Shown one piece after another: positions 61,193 through 64,000 of a stretch of DNA of 64,000 nucleotides (position 1 is the first letter of the stretch; each line of letters opens with the position of its first letter). Origin of the DNA: Arthrobacter sp. StoSoilB22 (GTDB taxonomy: Bacteria > Actinomycetota > Actinomycetes > Actinomycetales > Micrococcaceae). Where the stretch lies: the NCBI RefSeq assembly GCF_019977315.1, contig NZ_AP024652.1:744001-808000 (forward strand), given 5' to 3'. A program made the translations under genes and the position numbers. Below the pieces are notes generated by a model, which ran no database searches, was not told where the DNA came from, and was given only the letters and a program-made list of their open reading frames with translations.

Positions 61193-62062
61193 TCAAAACT
61201 TGTGACAATCTGCCAAAGGCGCGGCTAGACGGCGAGCAATCCTAGTGTGTCCCGCTGTTGACATCTCCGTTCCATATGCAAGGGCTCGGAGAGACTTGGG
61301 GTAGTCGGCCCTTTCGACTAGTGCAGACGCCCGCATGCCGCGCTTTTTCAGTTGGTGCAAAGCCTCCGCGTGAGCGACCTCAATAGGGAGGGCGGTAAAA
61401 AGCGACCTACAGCGCGCCCATACATCGCCAGAGGGGACATCTATTTCATAACCTGTGGCGCGGTTCAGAGCTTCTACGGCTTCCTTCTGTCGAAGAAGCT
61501 GAAAAATCGAAGCCTGCTTTAGTCGGGAAAATCCGCTACTGCTCGGACGCACCACTGAAAGAGATCCGTTCTGCCGAATCCCGATAATTCCCACGGTGTC
61601 CGGTGTTACCCGCTCAGCTTCTGCGGCCCTCTCGATGGATGTGACAACGTTTACGTGCTCAAACCGGGAGCTGTAGTCGTCAAGTTGCGCCGGGAGTCGC
61701 GCAAAACTGTCAAGATCGGTCTTTATTTCGTAGGCCGTGGATGTTCCGTTGAAAATCACCAGATCCACGATTGATCGTCCTGAGGGGACTTCCATTAGCG
61801 CGGAGGCTGTCCGAACGCTATGTCTGCCAAGAACAATTTTGGACACAAGCTTGTTCTTAAAGTAGTACTCGTTCCGATACGAGTGGCCTAGCAGTCCATG
61901 GGCAGCGTCAAAGGCTTCTCCGAGCGTAAGAGTGGCATCATGAGCTTCTGTCAGCTCATGGAGCACCGTGAGCCGAGATGCCGCCCCGCCCCCTTGTGGT
62001 GACGCCAAGCTGGCGAACACGGAGGTGGAGAACACAGAAGAGATGCGTGCGGCGAACTTCAT
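61193..62062 (-). CDS. sce7726-family protein with PD-(D/E)XK-like nuclease signature
   Basis: A 289-residue protein. The central region reads SIVDLVIFNGTSTAYEIKTDLDSFARLPAQLDDYSSRF in character, giving Asp100, Glu112-x-Lys114 and Gln126-x3-Tyr130, which is the D...ExK...QxxxY pattern of RecB/Cas4-type nucleases. The N-terminal third is helical, the C-terminal third helical and basic. ATG 62062 is used; GTG 62071 is better placed after GGAGGA, so the protein may be three residues longer. It pairs with the sce7725-family gene downstream. The 4-base overlap with the tape-measure stop is coincidental. Confidence 0.85.
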   Translation of the reverse strand: MKFAARISSVFSTSVFASLASPQGGGAASRLTVLHELTEAHDATLTLGEAFDAAHGLLGHSYRNEYYFKNKLVSKIVLGRHSVRTASALMEVPSGRSIVDLVIFNGTSTAYEIKTDLDSFARLPAQLDDYSSRFEHVNVVTSIERAAEAERVTPDTVGIIGIRQNGSLSVVRPSSSGFSRLKQASIFQLLRQKEAVEALNRATGYEIDVPSGDVWARCRSLFTALPIEVAHAEALHQLKKRGMRASALVERADYPKSLRALAYGTEMSTAGHTRIARRLAAPLADCHKF

Positions 62063-62171
62063 GCTAACCACTTGTTCCTCCGTTTCCCCACACATGGGAG
62101 TATAGGCGCTTCTTTGTCGTACGTTTCATTTGGCCCCTGTCTACTTTTGAGGGCTTCAGGTTGATCGCTTG

Positions 62172-62203
62172 GGCAGGACGCCCTCTGTGATGGGCGCCCT
62201 GCC
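62172..62203. terminator. Hairpin after tape-measure remnant
   Basis: GGCAGGACGCCC (62172-62183) pairs with GGGCGCCCTGCC (62192-62203) over 12 positions with one G.T, followed on the plus strand by TCTTTT. It lies 9 bases beyond the original tape-measure stop and separates phage remains from the sce7726 promoter region. Confidence 0.55.
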
Positions 62204-62212
62204 TCTTTTGGG

Positions 62213-62766
62213 CTAGCCTCGACCGGCCCTTGCATACTGTGAAGCAGAATCCGCGGCCTTGATGGCGACGTGGCAACCTCCACAGCCACGCCGCGGAACG
62301 TGCCGAACACCTGACCGGAATCCATGATCAATGTCCCTGTCATCTGGGTAGGCCCGGAAGCAACAGCAGGAACCGCCGCTACTGACCTCGCAGGAGCAGC
62401 AGCCGGCGCGTACTGATAGCCCATTGGGCCAGCGCCGGAATGCAACTGCTTACGGAACTCATACACCCCACCCTGACCGCCCATAGCATCAACATCACTG
62501 TCGGGCAGGACGTGCTCACCAGGGGCCAACAGACGAAGCTCAGAATCAATACCCTTTTGCCCGCGGCCAACCACAGCGCCACCAGTAGCCATCGGAGCGA
62601 TCTGACCCGGACAGTCAGGATCCGGTCCGCCTTTGATGACACGCTCGTAAGTTTCCTGAATGGTACGGATGGTCAACGTCGAAACCTTGCCATTCAACGC
62701 GTTCGCCTTAATCCCCTTGAGGTAAGCGGAGATGTCAACGTTGTCTGGGATACCCAGGGCCTTACT
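62213..62766 (-). pseudogene. Phage tail tape-measure protein, 3' remnant with frameshift
   Basis: About 185 codons of a tape-measure C-terminus: GIPDNVDISAYLKGIKANAL, MATGGAVVGRGQKG, ELRLLAPGEHVLPDSDVDAMGGQGG and VFGTFRGVAVEV. Near 62274 the frame must shift to continue HVAIKAADSASQYARAGRG to the stop at 62213-62215. The N-terminal majority (thousands of bases in phages) is gone and the right end joins directly to an integrase fragment. A decayed prophage gene. Confidence 0.85.
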
Positions 62767-62899
62767 AGGCCACAGCTCTTCGGCGATGACCTTGGATGTC
62801 TACGCAGACCTATTCGACGGCGACCTTGATTCCTTGTCGGACGCTTTAGATCACGCCGTTTCACAATCGACTGTGGGCAAAATGTGGGCAGACGCATAG
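62732..62899 (+). pseudogene. Tyrosine integrase C-terminal remnant at attR
   Basis: The plus strand reads LLGHSSSAMTLDVYADLFDGDLDSLSDALDH and ends GKMWADA at a TAG. LGHSS is integrase box II and the Tyr in DVYADLF is the nucleophile. The N-terminal and catalytic Arg region are missing; sequence left of ~62766 is tape-measure on the other strand. It differs from the remnant at the left end, implying a second integrase. Confidence 0.85.
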
Positions 62900-62904
62900 C
62901 TTGG

Positions 62905-62987
62905 GCAAAGCAAAAGGCCCCGCATCCCTCATAAACAAAGGGAAGCAGGGCCTTTCTCATTGGCGGTGACGGTGGGATTTGAACCCA
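62905..62987. repeat. Right attachment-type repeat (attR), overlapping intact tRNA-Ser 3' end
   Basis: 83 bp matching the left repeat at 78 positions; includes the tRNA terminator hairpin and the last 27 bases of the tRNA gene. Confidence 0.85.
62913..62955 (-). terminator. tRNA-Ser terminator
   Basis: AAAGGCCC (minus strand) pairs with GGGCCTTT, with a nested CCCT/AGGG pair inside, just after the CCA end of the tRNA gene. Confidence 0.7.
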
Positions 62988-63050
62988 CGTTGGCTTTTAC
63001 ACCAAACAACATTTCGAGTGTTGCACCTTCGGCCGCTCGGACACGTCACC
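62961..63050 (-). tRNA. tRNA-Ser(CGA), CCA encoded
   Basis: Read on the minus strand the 90-base gene begins GGTGACGTGTCCGAGCGG and ends CCGTCACCGCCA. Acceptor arms GGTGACG/CGTCACC pair; the anticodon stem CAACA/TGTTG encloses the loop CTCGAAA, giving anticodon CGA. A long variable arm (class II) and T arm GTGGGTTCAAATCCCAC are present. Its 3' end is duplicated at attL. Confidence 0.95.
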
Positions 63051-63177
63051 AACTGAAATAGGGTACCGGAGTTCAGCCCGGTTCCCCAAAACGAGGCCCC
63101 GCGGACCAGCGGGAAGAGCGAGCCCAAACACGCCCAACTTCCGTCCACAGCGCCCCAACGATAGATTCGTAAGCATC

Positions 63178-64000
63178 ATGACGATTTCGCGGGAGCACGA
63201 ACAAGAACACGAAGCCCACGCCTACTGGGTCACCGAGACGGGCGATGGTGAGCTGCGCCCGGAAGCCCTGCCAGCAAGGCAAGCAGGCGAAGCCCTCGTC
63301 AGAACCCTGTACTCAGGTGTCAGCCGAGGTACGGAGCGCGTGGTCCACGAGGGCCGCGTCCCGGAGCGAGTGGCTGACCTGATGCAGGCACCGCATCAGG
63401 AAGGCGACTTCCCTGGCCCGGTGAAGTACGGCTACCTGAACGTCGGCGTCGTGGAAGAAGGCCCGGATGAGTGGCTAGGGAAAACGGTCTTCACCCTGCA
63501 CCCACACCAGGACCTCTATGTCATCCCTACAGACCAACTGACAGCCATCCCCGATGAAGTCCCTGCGAAACGCGCCGTTCTCACGGGCATCGTTGAGGTG
63601 GCCATCAACGCCCTCTGGGAAGCCGGGCCGAGGCTGGGAGACCGTGTCGCCGTCGTCGGTGGTGGTTTGGTGGGTGGCGTCTTGGCGACGCTCCTGCGGA
63701 AGTATCCGTTGGGCCGCCTGCAGTTGGTGGATGCGGATCCGGAGAAGCGGAAGCTGGCAGAAACCATCAACGTCGACTTCGTCGAACCAGTGAATGCAAA
63801 AAGCGACAACGACATCGTCTTCCATTGCTCCGCCTCCAACGAAGGTCTCAAGCTGAGCCTGCAATTGGCCGGCGATGATTCGGACGTGATCGAACTTTCG
63901 TGGTTTGCGGACAAGGAAGTCACCCTGCCGCTCGGCGAGGATTTCCACGCCCGCAGGCTGAACATCCGCTCCAGCCAGGTGGGCGCCGTGGCCCTGCCCA
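63178..64000 (+). CDS. MDR-type (zinc-dependent-like) alcohol dehydrogenase, 3' end beyond window
   Basis: At least 274 residues of an MDR-superfamily oxidoreductase, open at the right edge. The catalytic domain has SGVSRGTERVVHEGRVP and GPVKYGYLNVGVVEEG; the Rossmann part has GDRVAVVGGGLVGGVLATLL and QLVDADPEKRKLAE. In the visible part I see no zinc-binding Cys cluster, so it may be a zinc-free member. ATG 63178 is the start. It follows the tRNA gene after a 127-base gap that holds only an imperfect hairpin (63060-63090). Confidence 0.85.
   Translation, partial: MTISREHEQEHEAHAYWVTETGDGELRPEALPARQAGEALVRTLYSGVSRGTERVVHEGRVPERVADLMQAPHQEGDFPGPVKYGYLNVGVVEEGPDEWLGKTVFTLHPHQDLYVIPTDQLTAIPDEVPAKRAVLTGIVEVAINALWEAGPRLGDRVAVVGGGLVGGVLATLLRKYPLGRLQLVDADPEKRKLAETINVDFVEPVNAKSDNDIVFHCSASNEGLKLSLQLAGDDSDVIELSWFADKEVTLPLGEDFHARRLNIRSSQVGAVALP

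Larger units (their letters stand above)
57633..62987. mobile_element. 5.3-kb genomic island at tRNA-Ser(CGA), prophage-derived
   Basis: The element is bounded by two 83-bp direct repeats (57633-57715 and 62905-62987) that agree at 78 of 83 positions; the last 26 bases are identical and correspond to the 3' end of the tRNA-Ser gene. Inside are two integrase remnants, a phage tape-measure remnant, an HNH-type gene, a small unknown gene and the sce7726/sce7725 pair. Base composition is visibly less GC-rich than the flanks. No intact integrase remains, so it is probably fixed. Confidence 0.88.

Noticed and set aside
62059-62062. ATGA-type translational coupling between tape-measure and sce7726 genes
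   Set aside because: The original tape-measure stop is at 62213-62215 before a hairpin; the overlap arises only from a frameshift.

Overview
The window is about 64 kb of high-GC actinobacterial chromosome. Gene content and gene style point to the family Micrococcaceae, most like Arthrobacter or Paenarthrobacter: tightly packed genes with 4-nt overlaps, many GTG and TTG starts, actinobacterial lhr and nei2-type repair genes, MHS-family transporters and a LAXTG sortase substrate. The assignment rests on recognised proteins, not on a database search.

Layout. 1-3.6 kb: the 5' part of tgt, a START-domain protein, a conserved unknown and a NUDIX protein. 3.7-15 kb: a catabolic locus with two divergent arms around a PucR-type regulator. 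One arm is an MHS transporter with RidA and RraA-like enzymes. The other is an MHS transporter, a ThDP enzyme, an aldehyde dehydrogenase, an amidohydrolase and an M20 carbamoylase/amidase in one tight operon. 15-20 kb: VOC and YdeI-like proteins and an iron ABC importer (fbpABC) with an upstream DtxR-type box. 20-24.6 kb: GH76 glycosidase, SDR/acyl-CoA dehydrogenase pair and DUF1684. 24.8-30 kb: a LAXTG surface adhesin, a degenerate GGDEF-like protein, a one-piece membrane ECF sigma factor with fused anti-sigma domain, and an ATP-grasp protein. 30-42.6 kb: ppc, a striking nested palindrome, DedA, macro domain, amino-acid permease with Lrp regulator, RluA synthase, an ArsR/AHSA1 pair, TetR, DUF4188, and a MocR/YczE pair. 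42.6-47.8 kb: a surface polysaccharide locus (processive GT2 synthase, STAS, GH26, GH16-ricin). 48-57 kb: nei2, lhr, DUF4232 lipoprotein, YcnI and its membrane neighbour, and a START protein.

57.6-63.05 kb is the most unusual part. A 5.3-kb island sits at the 3' end of an intact tRNA-Ser(CGA) gene. It is bounded by 83-bp near-identical direct repeats (att sites) and carries wreckage of at least two integrases and a phage tape-measure gene. Its apparently intact cargo is an HNH-type protein, a small PH-like unknown, and an sce7726/sce7725 gene pair. The sce7726 protein shows a D...ExK...QxxxY nuclease signature, so the cargo is a candidate uncharacterised defence or nucleic-acid-processing system. 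Just outside the island, two copies of a 58-bp palindromic repeat with compensatory stem changes bracket a frameshifted response-regulator gene. The window ends inside an MDR-type dehydrogenase.
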